From: Streptomyces sp. S4.7
Lineage (GTDB): Bacteria; Actinomycetota; Actinomycetes; Streptomycetales; Streptomycetaceae
NCBI RefSeq assembly: GCF_010384365.1
Contig: NZ_CP048397.1
Location: forward strand, 3,224,001-3,288,000
Direction: 5' to 3'
DNA: 64,000 bases
The translations under genes were made by a program, and so were the position numbers. Of the stretch, positions 7,164 through 14,778 are shown in pieces. The notes beneath the pieces were generated by a model. That model was not told where the DNA came from and did not search any database. It saw only the letters and a list, made by a program, of their open reading frames with translations. Within the stretch, counting starts at the first letter, position 1, and the number at the start of each line of letters is the position of its first letter.

Positions 7164-8264
7164 ATGTCCGATTTCGTACCCGGACTCGAGGGAGTCGTCG
7201 CTTTCGAGACGGAGATCGCCGAACCGGACAAGGAGGGCGGCGCCCTCCGTTACCGGGGCGTCGACATCGAGGATCTGGTCGGCCACGTGTCCTACGGGAA
7301 CGTGTGGGGCCTGCTCGTCGACGGCGCCTTCAATCCGGGGCTGCCGCCCGCCGAGCCCTTCCCCATCCCCGTCCACTCCGGCGACATCCGCGTCGACGTG
7401 CAGGCGGCGCTCGCGATGCTCGCCCCCGTCTGGGGCCTCAAACCGCTCCTCGACACCGACGAGGCGACGGCGCGCGACGAGCTGGCTCGGGCCGCCGTCA
7501 TGGCCCTGTCGTACGTGGCGCAGTCGGCACGCGGCCAGGGCGTGCCGATGGTGCCGCAGAGCGAGATCGACAAGGCGGAGTCCGTCGTCGAGCGCTTCAT
7601 GATCCGCTGGCGCGGTGAGCCCGACCCGCGGCACGTCAAGGCGGTCGACGCGTACTGGACGTCGGCGGCCGAGCACGGCATGAACGCCTCGACGTTCACG
7701 GCCCGCGTCATCGCCTCCACCGGCGCGGACGTCGCCGCGGCCCTCTCGGGGGCCGTCGGCGCCATGTCCGGGCCGCTGCACGGCGGCGCCCCGTCGCGGG
7801 TCCTCGGCATGATCGAGGAGATCGAGCGGCTGGGCGACGCGACGGCGTACGTGAAGCAGGCGCTCGACAAGGGCGAGCGGCTGATGGGCTTCGGCCACCG
7901 CGTCTACCGGGCGGAGGACCCGCGCGCCCGCGTGCTGCGGCGTACGGCGAAGGAGCTGGACGCGCCGCGTTTCGAGGTCGCCGAGGCGCTGGAGAAGGCG
8001 GCGCTGGAGGAGCTCCACGCGCGCAGGCCGGACCGGGTGCTGGCGACGAACGTGGAGTTCTGGGCGGCGATCATGCTCGACTTCGCCGAGGTGCCCGCGC
8101 ACATGTTCACGTCGATGTTCACCTGCGCGCGTACGGCGGGCTGGTCGGCGCACATCCTGGAACAGAAGCGGACGGGCCGGCTGGTGCGGCCCTCGGCGCG
8201 GTACGTGGGTCCGGGGTCGCGGGACCCGCGCGAGATCGAGGGGTACGACGACATCGCGTCCTGA
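7164..8264 (+). CDS. Citrate synthase family protein
   Basis: A 366-residue citrate synthase of the short bacterial type. Catalytic residues are present: His206 (PLHGGAP), His245 (GFGHRVYR) and Asp306 (MLDFAEVP); His171 lies in EHGMNAS. The enzyme condenses oxaloacetate with acetyl-CoA, or with a related acyl-CoA such as propionyl-CoA in methylcitrate synthases, and sequence reading does not separate these. ATG 7164 follows GAGGAG with good spacing. Streptomyces encode a separate main citrate synthase, so this is probably a second one. Confidence 0.9.
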   Translation: MSDFVPGLEGVVAFETEIAEPDKEGGALRYRGVDIEDLVGHVSYGNVWGLLVDGAFNPGLPPAEPFPIPVHSGDIRVDVQAALAMLAPVWGLKPLLDTDEATARDELARAAVMALSYVAQSARGQGVPMVPQSEIDKAESVVERFMIRWRGEPDPRHVKAVDAYWTSAAEHGMNASTFTARVIASTGADVAAALSGAVGAMSGPLHGGAPSRVLGMIEEIERLGDATAYVKQALDKGERLMGFGHRVYRAEDPRARVLRRTAKELDAPRFEVAEALEKAALEELHARRPDRVLATNVEFWAAIMLDFAEVPAHMFTSMFTCARTAGWSAHILEQKRTGRLVRPSARYVGPGSRDPREIEGYDDIAS

Positions 8265-8278
8265 CGGACGGCCCGGAC

Positions 8279-8315
8279 GCCGGAGGGCTCCGCGTGTCGC
8301 GCGGTGCCCTCCGGC
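8279..8315. terminator. Bidirectional terminator
   Basis: GCCGGAGGGC (8279-8288) and GCCCTCCGGC (8306-8315) pair over 10 bp, with an inner CCGCG/CGCGG stem. It sits between the convergent citrate synthase and TetR genes. Confidence 0.65.
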
Positions 8316-8352
8316 GGATCCGGTCCGGATCCGGTCGGGTCGGCCCTCCCCG

Positions 8353-8949
8353 TCAGCCCAGCACCGTTTCCAGGATCCTCGCCCACTGCGCGACCACCCG
8401 GTTCCGCCGCTGCGTGTCGTCCGTCAGCAGGGTGGCGAGGCCGAGGCCGCGCGCCATGTCCAGCAGGCCCTGGACCGTCTCCCGAACGCCGGGGACCGAC
8501 TCGTCCGCGCCCAGCAACTCCACGGTCATACGGTGCGCCTCACGGCCGACCCGCGCTTCGAGTTCGGTGACACGGGGCCGCAGTTGTTCCTCGTCGGAGG
8601 CGGCGACCCACAGATGCAGCGCGGCCCGGAACAGCGGCCCGGTGTAGAGCGTGACGACCGCCTCGACCACCTCACGGCGGTGGGTCGGCCCGCTCGGCGC
8701 GAGCGCGCGCAGGGCGGTGGAGCGTTCCTCGGCGACGTACTCGACGGCCGCGGTGAACAGGTCCTCGCGGGTGGGGAAATGGTGCTGCGCCGCGCCCCGC
8801 GACACCCCGGCGCGTTCGGCGACGACGGAGACGGTGGAGCCCGCCCAGCCGTGTTCGGCGAGACACGCGACGGCGGCCTCCAGCAGCCGCCGGCGGGTGA
8901 CGCGGCTCCGGTCCTGCTTGGGCTCCTTGGAGGTGGTCACCGCACCCAT
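8353..8949 (-). CDS. TetR-family regulator of the acyl-CoA catabolic genes
   Basis: A 198-residue TetR protein. The N-terminal helix-turn-helix covers about 17-62 (Arg-Arg-Leu-Leu-Glu-Ala-Ala ... Val-Ser-Arg-Gly-Ala-Ala-Gln-His-His-Phe). The start ATG 8949 lies inside the end of the upstream enoyl-CoA hydratase gene (13-nt overlap), so the two are cotranscribed and coupled. A 28-bp imperfect palindrome at 9734-9761 in front of the pair is the likely autoregulatory operator, and a related palindrome at 24081-24098 precedes the six-gene operon ending at 14779. I infer control of both by an acyl-CoA ligand. Confidence 0.9.
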   Translation of the reverse strand: MGAVTTSKEPKQDRSRVTRRRLLEAAVACLAEHGWAGSTVSVVAERAGVSRGAAQHHFPTREDLFTAAVEYVAEERSTALRALAPSGPTHRREVVEAVVTLYTGPLFRAALHLWVAASDEEQLRPRVTELEARVGREAHRMTVELLGADESVPGVRETVQGLLDMARGLGLATLLTDDTQRRNRVVAQWARILETVLG

Positions 8950-9671
8950 GCCGCGTCCCGCCGTTCGAGGAACGCCGACATCCCCTCGCGGGCCTCGGCC
9001 GTGGCGAAGAGGGACGCCGAGCGCTGGACGAGATCCTCCGCGTACTGGTCGAAGGTCTCCAGCACCCGCGCGCTCAGCAGCTTCTTGGACTCGGCCAGAC
9101 CCTGCGGGGAGCCTCTGCGAAGGGCTTCCAGGACCGGGGCGAGCGCGCTGTCCACGTCGTCGGCGGCCTCGGTGACGAGCCCGTCGGTGACTGCCTCGGC
9201 CGCGTCGAAGGTCTCGCCGGTGAGGTAGTGGCGGGCGGCGGCGCGCGGTGTCATCCGGGGCAGCAGGGGCATCGAGATCACTGCGGGCGCGACTCCGATC
9301 CGTACCTCGGTGAAGGCGAAGTCCGAGTCGGTGGAGGCGATCACGATGTCGCAGGCCCCCAGCAACCCGAGCCCCCCGGCCCGGACATGGCCGGTGACAC
9401 GCGCCACGACGGGCTTGGGGTGCTCCACGATCTGCCGCAGGAGGGCGACGAAGGTGTACGGGTTCGGCGGCTCCTTCAGATCGGCGCCGGCGCAGAAGGT
9501 GCCGCCGGTGTGGCTGAGCACCACGGCGCGTACGGAGGGGTCCTTGGCGCACCCGGTGAGCGCGTCGGCCAGCTCGCCCACGAGCCGTGCGGACAGGGCG
9601 TTGCGCTTGGCCGGCGCGTCCAGGGTCAAGGTGGTGATGCCGCGCTCGTGCGCGGTCGCGACGAGCGTCAC
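8937..9671 (-). CDS. Enoyl-CoA hydratase/isomerase family protein
   Basis: A 244-residue crotonase-fold protein. The oxyanion-hole segments are visible: Gly-Gly-Thr-Phe-Cys-Ala-Gly-Ala-Asp-Leu at about 56-65 and Gly-Gly-Leu-Gly-Leu-Leu-Gly-Ala-Cys-Asp at about 101-110, followed by Phe-Thr-Glu-Val-Arg-Ile-Gly. Such enzymes hydrate 2-enoyl-CoA or related esters. GTG 9671 was preferred over ATG 9740 because a GGAG motif is 8 nt upstream and the crotonase fold begins there; the extra N-terminus would also run into the operator. It forms an operon with the TetR gene and probably works with the catabolic operon at 14.8-24.0 kb. Confidence 0.9.
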   Translation of the reverse strand: MTLVATAHERGITTLTLDAPAKRNALSARLVGELADALTGCAKDPSVRAVVLSHTGGTFCAGADLKEPPNPYTFVALLRQIVEHPKPVVARVTGHVRAGGLGLLGACDIVIASTDSDFAFTEVRIGVAPAVISMPLLPRMTPRAAARHYLTGETFDAAEAVTDGLVTEAADDVDSALAPVLEALRRGSPQGLAESKKLLSARVLETFDQYAEDLVQRSASLFATAEAREGMSAFLERRDAAWVR

Positions 9672-9733
9672 GTGGTCTCCGTCTCCCGTTCGCGGGCTGG
9701 TGTGCGAGGGTTCAGAGAGTGGCAGCGTGCGCC

Positions 9734-9761
9734 GAATCAATCAAGCGCGCATGCATGATTC
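9734..9761. promoter_or_regulatory. TetR operator candidate (site 1)
   Basis: A 28-bp dyad from GAATCA to TGATTC in which 11 of 14 base pairs match. It contains CAAGCGCGCATG (9742-9753), nearly the same as CAAGCGTGCTTG at 24084-24095. It lies in front of the enoyl-CoA hydratase-tetR operon. Confidence 0.6.
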
Positions 9762-9795
9762 CGGTGGTCGCGGCAGTCGCGGGCAGTTGCTCGGC

Positions 9796-10912
9796 TCAGT
9801 CGCAGAAGGCTTCGTCCAGGAGCGCGTGGACGGCGTCGGCCGGGTCAGCGGGGCGGTTAGACGTGAGCCCGACCGTGGCTTGGCGGCGCCCGTCCTCCGT
9901 GGAGTACGACCAGGCCTGGTAGGCCAGGGCGTCGCCGTCGTTGCCGTACACACGGACCCCGCACGCGGTGTCGTACCAGTCCAGACCCAGTCCGTACGTC
10001 GCACCCTCGGCACCGGGCTTCTTCGTCTCCGCCGGCAGGTGGTCGGAGACCAGACCCGTCGAGCAGCGCGGCGACGAAGCGGTTGAGGTCGCGGGTCGTG
10101 GAGATCATGTCGCCGGCCGTGCCGAACAGGGACGGATTCATCTCCGTGTAGTCCGTGGGGTGCGCCGTACCGCCGGGCTCGACGGGCAGATAGGCGCGGG
10201 GACGCGGCTGGGGCACACGCGGGGACGTGTCCGGCACCGACGTTCCGCGCAACCGCAGCGGCTCGATGATCCGTCGCTCGATCTCTTCGGCGTACGACTG
10301 GCCGGCCGCCTTCTCGATGATCCGGCCGAGGAGGAGGTAGCCGGTGTTGGAGTACGAGTAGCGCGACCCCGGCGGGTCGACGGACGGCGCATTGGCCACC
10401 GCCCGCCGCACCAACTCGTCGGGGGTCCAGGTCCGCCACCGGTTGGCCACGAACTCCTGGCCCGGCGGCATCGGCAGCGTGCTGACGTAGTCGTACACCC
10501 CACTGGTGTGGTTGAGCAGCTGCCGCACGGTCATGCCTTCGCCGGCCGGTAGGACTCCGGGCAGCCACGACTCGACGGTGTCGTCCAGCCCCAGCTCGCC
10601 CTCTTCTACGAGTTGCAGAACGACGGTGACGACGAACGTCTTGCTGATGCTGCCGACCCGGAAATGGCCGCGGGCCGGCACGGCACGCGTCGTACCCAGC
10701 TCGGCGACCCCGCTGGTGCCGCGCCAGACGCCGTGTTCGTCCCGCACCTCCGCCAGGGCCCCGACGGCGCCGACGTCCACGACGTGGTCCAGCCGCTCCT
10801 GCAACGTCTTTCGATCCGCGCCGTGTTCGGCGGGCGCGGCGGAGGCGGCGGTGCCCGCCACGATCACCGCGACGGCGGCGGGCGCGCTCACCCACGCCCG
10901 TTGGGCACGCAT
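9796..10912 (-). pseudogene. Serine hydrolase (beta-lactamase/DD-peptidase type), frameshifted
   Basis: The first frame encodes a signal peptide (start ATG 10912 or 10915 behind GGAGGT), then a beta-lactamase-fold protein with the SxxK motif as SISK, a YSN motif (Tyr-Ser-Tyr-Ser-Asn-Thr-Gly-Tyr) and an Asn-His-Thr-Ser-Gly segment. After Phe-Val-Ala-Ala-Leu-Leu-Asp-Gly, near base 10054, the frame is lost. The expected continuation (Leu-Val-Ser-Asp-His-Leu ... to a Phe-Cys-Asp end) is found intact in the next frame to the stop at 9796. One extra base explains this. Apart from it the gene looks undamaged, so the break is recent or an assembly error. Substrate would be a D-Ala-D-Ala peptide or an ester. 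Confidence 0.8.
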
Positions 10913-11113
10913 CATCCCGACCTCCGTGATCAGTGTGTACGGCACGGTGCACGCCGTACGACGAGCCTGCCGGAGGCGCGGGGCCGCCACGAGGGGGCGC
11001 GTTGCCGTATCCGGCCGGGGGTTATCCCCACCCTCGGCCGCCAATGCGCCCTGCACGAACCGGGCATCGTTCCCTACGGTTGGAGGACGAACGTATGCGT
11101 TCTGGAGGCGAGC

Positions 11114-11230
11114 ATGGATGCGGTAACAACGGCCAAACACCGTACCCCCATCAGCGACGACGGCCACCAGCCCAACCGGCCCATCCCACCGGCGCAGCCG
11201 ACACCGCCGCCGCCTCCCCCTAAGAAGTAG
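11114..11230 (+). CDS. Proline-rich small peptide, candidate RiPP precursor (cassette A)
   Basis: A 38-residue peptide starting MDAVTTAKHR, with Asp-Asp-Gly at 15-17 and a C-terminal part that is mostly proline (six in a row) and ends Lys-Lys. GGAGG (11104-11108) gives a good ribosome binding site 5 nt before ATG 11114. The stop codon is exactly 5 nt before the GTG of the PIMT-like methyltransferase. The peptide of cassette B (27946-28059) has the same size, proline content, basic end and spacing. Asp-Gly is the classical site of aspartimide formation, which would suit an aspartate O-methyltransferase. Function is inferred from context. Confidence 0.6.
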   Translation: MDAVTTAKHRTPISDDGHQPNRPIPPAQPTPPPPPPKK

Positions 11231-11235
11231 GTGAA

Positions 11236-12447
11236 GTGGGCACACCAGCACGGTCGGCGGCCGACCTCACCGAGCAACTCCTAGCCGCGGTAGCCCAATT
11301 CATCGGCCCGGTGCCGTCCGCCTTCGACCGCGCGGTCCGCGCGGTCCCGAGGCATCTCTTTCTCCCTGCTGTCATCTGGCTGCGCGACGGGGAGGGCGGC
11401 TACCGGCCGTGCGACCGGGCCGCCGCCCCCGGCGAGTGGCTGAGCGCTGCCTACAGCGACGCTCCGCTCGTCACACAGCTCACCGACAAAGTACCTACCT
11501 CGTCCGCGTCCATGCCCTCCATGGTGCTCCGCATGCTCGCTCTGGCGGACCTGGACCGGGAGGCGGCAGGGCTCCGTGTTCTCGAACTCGGCGCGGGCAC
11601 CGGGTTCAACGCGGCGCTGCTCTGCCACCTCTGTGACGATCAGGCCGTCGCCACCGTCGAGTTGGACCCCACGCTCGCCGCGGAGGCGGAGCGGAATCTG
11701 AAGGCAGTCGGCCACGCGCCGAAGGTGGTACGCGGTGACGCCGGGGCCGGCTGGCCGGCCGGGGCTCCGTACAAGCGGATCATCGCCACGTTCTCGGTCG
11801 ACCGGCTCCCGTCGGCCTGGTTGGAGCAGACAGAACCGGGCGGCCGCATCGTCACCCCGTGGAACTCCGCCTGGTGCAGCGGTTACGGCACGCTGGTGCT
11901 GACGACGACACCGGACGGCGGCGGCGAAGGCCGGTTCCACGACTTCGCCTCGTTCATGCCGATGCGGGAGCTTGTCCCGTCGGCTACCGCGCCCGCCGAC
12001 AACGGCGGTCCGCCCGAACCCCGGCATGTGACGTCCTCGGCCTTGTCCCCGTGGGCCGTCGCCGGAGGAAATCTGAACGCGGAGTTCCACGTCGGACTCA
12101 CCGTTCCCGGAGCCTGGTTCGCCTGGGACGCGAGCGGCGAGCACGCTCCCGCACGGCTCGATGTAGCCGACGACACCGGGCCGTCCTGGGCCACGGTCGA
12201 CTACGACGGACAACACGCCGACCGGTTCACCGTCACCCAGGCAGGTCCCCGGCGGCTCTGGGACGAGATCACGGCGGCTCACACCCGGTGGGAGAGCCTT
12301 GGCCGCCCGAGCGTCGACCAGTACGGCCTCACCGTGGATACGGCAGGGGCCCACACGGTGTGGGTGATACAGAGCGACGGCACCCGCGAACCGGCTTCAC
12401 CGGAGCGGCACGGCCATTCGCCCGCCGCCGCCCCGCTCCCCGGCTGA
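11236..12447 (+). CDS. PIMT-like O-methyltransferase (cassette A)
   Basis: A 403-residue protein. The N-terminal half matches protein-L-isoaspartate O-methyltransferase: a Val-Pro-Arg-His segment at 37-40, the substrate loop Thr-Ser-Ser-Ala-Ser-Met-Pro at 88-94, the SAM motif ELGAGTGFN at 117-125, and Gly-Gly-Arg-Ile-Val-Thr-Pro-Trp near 207. About 170 extra C-terminal residues are shared with the enzyme of cassette B (Ser-Trp-Ala-Thr, then GPRRL, Glu-Ile, Arg-Trp-Glu, Arg-Pro and Val-Trp). Repair PIMTs lack this extension; RiPP-associated methyltransferases have one. GTG 11236 follows the peptide stop and is probably translationally coupled. It likely methylates an Asp side chain of the peptide. 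Confidence 0.8.
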   Translation: MGTPARSAADLTEQLLAAVAQFIGPVPSAFDRAVRAVPRHLFLPAVIWLRDGEGGYRPCDRAAAPGEWLSAAYSDAPLVTQLTDKVPTSSASMPSMVLRMLALADLDREAAGLRVLELGAGTGFNAALLCHLCDDQAVATVELDPTLAAEAERNLKAVGHAPKVVRGDAGAGWPAGAPYKRIIATFSVDRLPSAWLEQTEPGGRIVTPWNSAWCSGYGTLVLTTTPDGGGEGRFHDFASFMPMRELVPSATAPADNGGPPEPRHVTSSALSPWAVAGGNLNAEFHVGLTVPGAWFAWDASGEHAPARLDVADDTGPSWATVDYDGQHADRFTVTQAGPRRLWDEITAAHTRWESLGRPSVDQYGLTVDTAGAHTVWVIQSDGTREPASPERHGHSPAAAPLPG

Positions 12448-12454
12448 CGCCGCC

Positions 12455-12966
12455 GCAGCGCCGACTCTGTGAGGGCCGGGGGCACGTACGCGACATCAAG
12501 CGGTCCGACATCCGCACCCGGCGGGACGATCGCGTCGATCCGGTCGAGGAGATCGTCGTCCAGTGCGGTCGCCGCGCCCGCGAGCAGGTCGTCGAGGTGG
12601 ACCATGGTGCGGGGGCCGATGACGGCCGCGGTGACACCGGGGTGGGTGATGGCGAACGCCAACGCCATGTGGGTCAGCGACAGACCGGCCTGCTCGGCGA
12701 GCGGGAGGAGTCGCTCGACGGCGTCCAGTTTGCGCTCGTCGGTCATGTGCTGGGGCACCCGGTGGATACGTGCGGCGTGTGCGTCGGACAGGCGGCCCTT
12801 ACGGTGGAACCGGTGAGCAGGCCCATGGCCGGCGGGCTCCGGACCAGGGTGCCCATGCCGTAGCGCTCGCAGACCGGCAGCACCTCGCGCTCGATGGCAC
12901 GGTTGAGGATCGAGTAGGGCGGCTGCTCGGTACGGAACCGCTCCAGCCCGCCGCCCTCGGCAGGTT
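12455..12966 (-). pseudogene. Aldo/keto reductase remnant
   Basis: The minus strand encodes the C-terminal half of an aldo/keto reductase: Glu-Arg-Phe-Arg-Thr-Glu-Gln-Pro-Pro-Tyr-Ser, Arg-Tyr-Gly-Met-Gly, Gly-Leu-Leu-Thr-Gly, then in another frame Lys-Gly-Arg-Leu-Ser ... Ala-Ala-Val-Ile-Gly-Pro-Arg-Thr and on to the family's C-terminus. The N-terminal half is missing and there is a frameshift near 12812. No start remains. It lies tail to tail with methyltransferase A, inside the accessory block. Confidence 0.75.
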
Positions 12967-13113
12967 CGACGCCGACATCGAGGGTGTCGGCGCCGCAGAA
13001 CTCAAAGACGCCTTCGCCCGCCTGGCCCGCCGCTACACCGAGACCGCGACCGCGCCTTCCTCACCCCGGTGAACCGGGCACTGGCAAACGGGGCCGCCGC
13101 CTCGTACATCTGA
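12961..13113 (+). pseudogene. Unidentified gene remnant (C-terminal fragment)
   Basis: The plus strand here reads like real coding sequence (Glu-Leu-Lys-Asp-Ala-Phe-Ala-Arg-Leu-Ala-Arg-Arg-Tyr-Thr-Glu), then after a shift of frame continues Arg-Ala-Phe-Leu-Thr-Pro-Val-Asn-Arg-Ala-Leu-Ala-Asn-Gly to a stop at 13111-13113. I cannot name the family. It joins directly to the aldo/keto reductase remnant, which points to a deletion junction. Confidence 0.4.
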
Positions 13114-13117
13114 CGCG

Positions 13118-13230
13118 TCAGGCGCCCAACGCGCCGCGCTTCACGGCCGAGATGAAGGATCCCCAGCCGGACGCGTCGAACGCGAGCACCGGGCCGTGCG
13201 GGGTCTTGCTGTCCAAGATCGGAACACGGT
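13118..13230 (-). pseudogene. DUF397 C-terminal remnant
   Basis: The last 35 codons on the minus strand read Val-Pro-Ile-Leu-Asp-Ser-Lys then Gly-Pro-Val-Leu-Ala-Phe and end Ala-Val-Lys-Arg-Gly-Ala-Leu-Gly-Ala. This is the characteristic C-terminal half of DUF397 proteins, which in Streptomyces pair with XRE-type regulators. The N-terminal half is gone and the fragment abuts the alcohol dehydrogenase stop. Confidence 0.75.
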
Positions 13231-14364
13231 CTACGGGTGCAGCATCACCTTCGTGTAGCCCTCGATCCGCTTGTCGAACTTGTCGTACGCCGACGGCGCC
13301 TGGCCCAGGGGCAGTTCGTGCGAGACGACGAAGCTCGGCTTCGCCCTGCCGTCGATGATCATGTCCCGCAGGAACCGGTTGTAGTTCTTCACGTTGCACT
13401 GGCCCGTGCCCATCCGCAGGCCCTTCTCGAAGAGCTTGCCGATGGCGACGAGCAGCATGCCCTGCTTGGCCTGCTCGTCCGGGCCTCCCGGGTCGGCCGG
13501 GACGTAGAGACCCGGTACGCCGAGCGCCCCGGTGGCGCGGACCGTTCCGACGAGGGAGTTCAGGACGGTCGCCGGCTCCTCGGTGTCCGTGCCGTGCGCC
13601 TTCGCCTGGTAGCCGACGGCGTCGATGCCCTTGTCCGTGCCGACGCCCTCGGTCTGTTCCTTGATCTGCTCGACCGGGTCGCCCTCGCCGAAGTTGATCG
13701 GCACCGCGCCTATCTCCTCGGCCTTCTGCAGCCGCTCGGCGACCCGGTCCACGACGAAGACCTTTCGCGCGCCGCGCAGCAGCGCCGAGTAGGCGGCCAT
13801 CAGTCCGACCGGCCCGCCACCGTACACCGCGACGCTCTCGCCGGGGCGCACCTGGGCGAGTTCGCAGCCGTGGTAGCCGGTGGGGAAGATGTCGGCGAGC
13901 AGAATGAAATCGCTCTCGTGCTCCTGTCCCGGCGGCAGCTTCAGGCAGTTGAAGTCGGCGTACGGAACGCGCAGGTATTCGGCCTGGCCTCCCTTCCAGG
14001 GGCCCATGGACACGTAGCCGTAAGCACCGCCTGCGAAACCGGGATTGACCGTCGTGCAGAACGCGGTGAATCCGTCGACGCAGTTGGTGCAGAATCCACA
14101 GGCGACGTTGAAGGGCATGACGACACGGTCGCCCTTCTTGAGGCCGGTGACGCCCTCGCCGATTTCGTCGATGATTCCCATGTTCTCGTGGCCGAATACG
14201 ATACCGGGCTCGGCTGCGGTGCGGCCCTCGTACATGTGCAGGTCCGAGCCGCATATCGCGGTCGTGCTGACCCGTACGATCACATCGTTCGGATGCTGGA
14301 TGCCCGGCTTTTCGACGTCTTCCACCGCGACGCTGAAAGGTCCCTTGTAAACGACGGCTTTCAT
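13231..14364 (-). CDS. Zinc-dependent alcohol dehydrogenase (glutathione-independent formaldehyde dehydrogenase type)
   Basis: A 377-residue medium-chain dehydrogenase. Catalytic zinc ligands are Cys38 (CGSDLHMYEGR), His59 and Glu60 (GHENMG); the structural zinc site uses Cys89, Cys92, Cys95 and Cys103. A Rossmann motif Gly-Gly-Gly-Pro-Val-Gly lies near 186. The long insertion after the zinc site and the Ala-Asp-Ile-Phe-Pro-Thr-Gly-Tyr-His-Gly segment are typical of the FDH-like group, which oxidises aldehydes or alcohols with NAD+. ATG 14364 has a strong GGAGGTGG. It ends next to a DUF397 remnant and belongs to the accessory block, so its presence here may vary between strains. Confidence 0.9.
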   Translation of the reverse strand: MKAVVYKGPFSVAVEDVEKPGIQHPNDVIVRVSTTAICGSDLHMYEGRTAAEPGIVFGHENMGIIDEIGEGVTGLKKGDRVVMPFNVACGFCTNCVDGFTAFCTTVNPGFAGGAYGYVSMGPWKGGQAEYLRVPYADFNCLKLPPGQEHESDFILLADIFPTGYHGCELAQVRPGESVAVYGGGPVGLMAAYSALLRGARKVFVVDRVAERLQKAEEIGAVPINFGEGDPVEQIKEQTEGVGTDKGIDAVGYQAKAHGTDTEEPATVLNSLVGTVRATGALGVPGLYVPADPGGPDEQAKQGMLLVAIGKLFEKGLRMGTGQCNVKNYNRFLRDMIIDGRAKPSFVVSHELPLGQAPSAYDKFDKRIEGYTKVMLHP

Positions 14365-14561
14365 GCTGCCACCTCCGTCCGGCTGCGCACGTGTGTGATT
14401 GCCCCACCCGGCCTCACCCACCCCCGGCCGCCCCGCCCCGGCCGCTCTCCCCGCGTGACCCACCTCTCAATGGTTCTCCGCCCCGGCCGATGGGGCAAGT
14501 CGGCATTCTCCGGTAAATGGCCGCCCGGCGCCGTACCATGAAATGGAGAGGGTGACGAAAC

Positions 14562-14753
14562 GTGTCCGCACAGCGACTGGGAACTCTGCTCGTCGCCGCG
14601 CCGGGGCTGTCCGGCACCGTTTATCCGCCCGGCACGACCGTGGCCGTCCACGGACGCGGCTCCACCGTGGACGCCTTCGTCAATGGAGACTGGCTCGCTC
14701 TGTCGTGGTGGGAGTTCTCCGACGGACTTCGCGAGGACATCGCGGACCGCTGA
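14562..14753 (+). CDS. Small protein of unknown function
   Basis: GTG 14562 opens a 63-residue ORF with a Gly-Thr-Leu-Leu-Val-Ala-Ala-Pro-Gly start and two Trp-rich stretches (Trp-Leu-Ala-Leu-Ser-Trp-Trp-Glu-Phe). AGAGGGTG lies about 7 nt upstream. Composition and codon use look real but I recognise no family. It points toward the acyl-CoA ligase gene and ends 25 nt from its stop. Confidence 0.5.
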   Translation: MSAQRLGTLLVAAPGLSGTVYPPGTTVAVHGRGSTVDAFVNGDWLALSWWEFSDGLREDIADR

Positions 14754-14778
14754 CGCTCTCTGCGACCGGACGCATACG

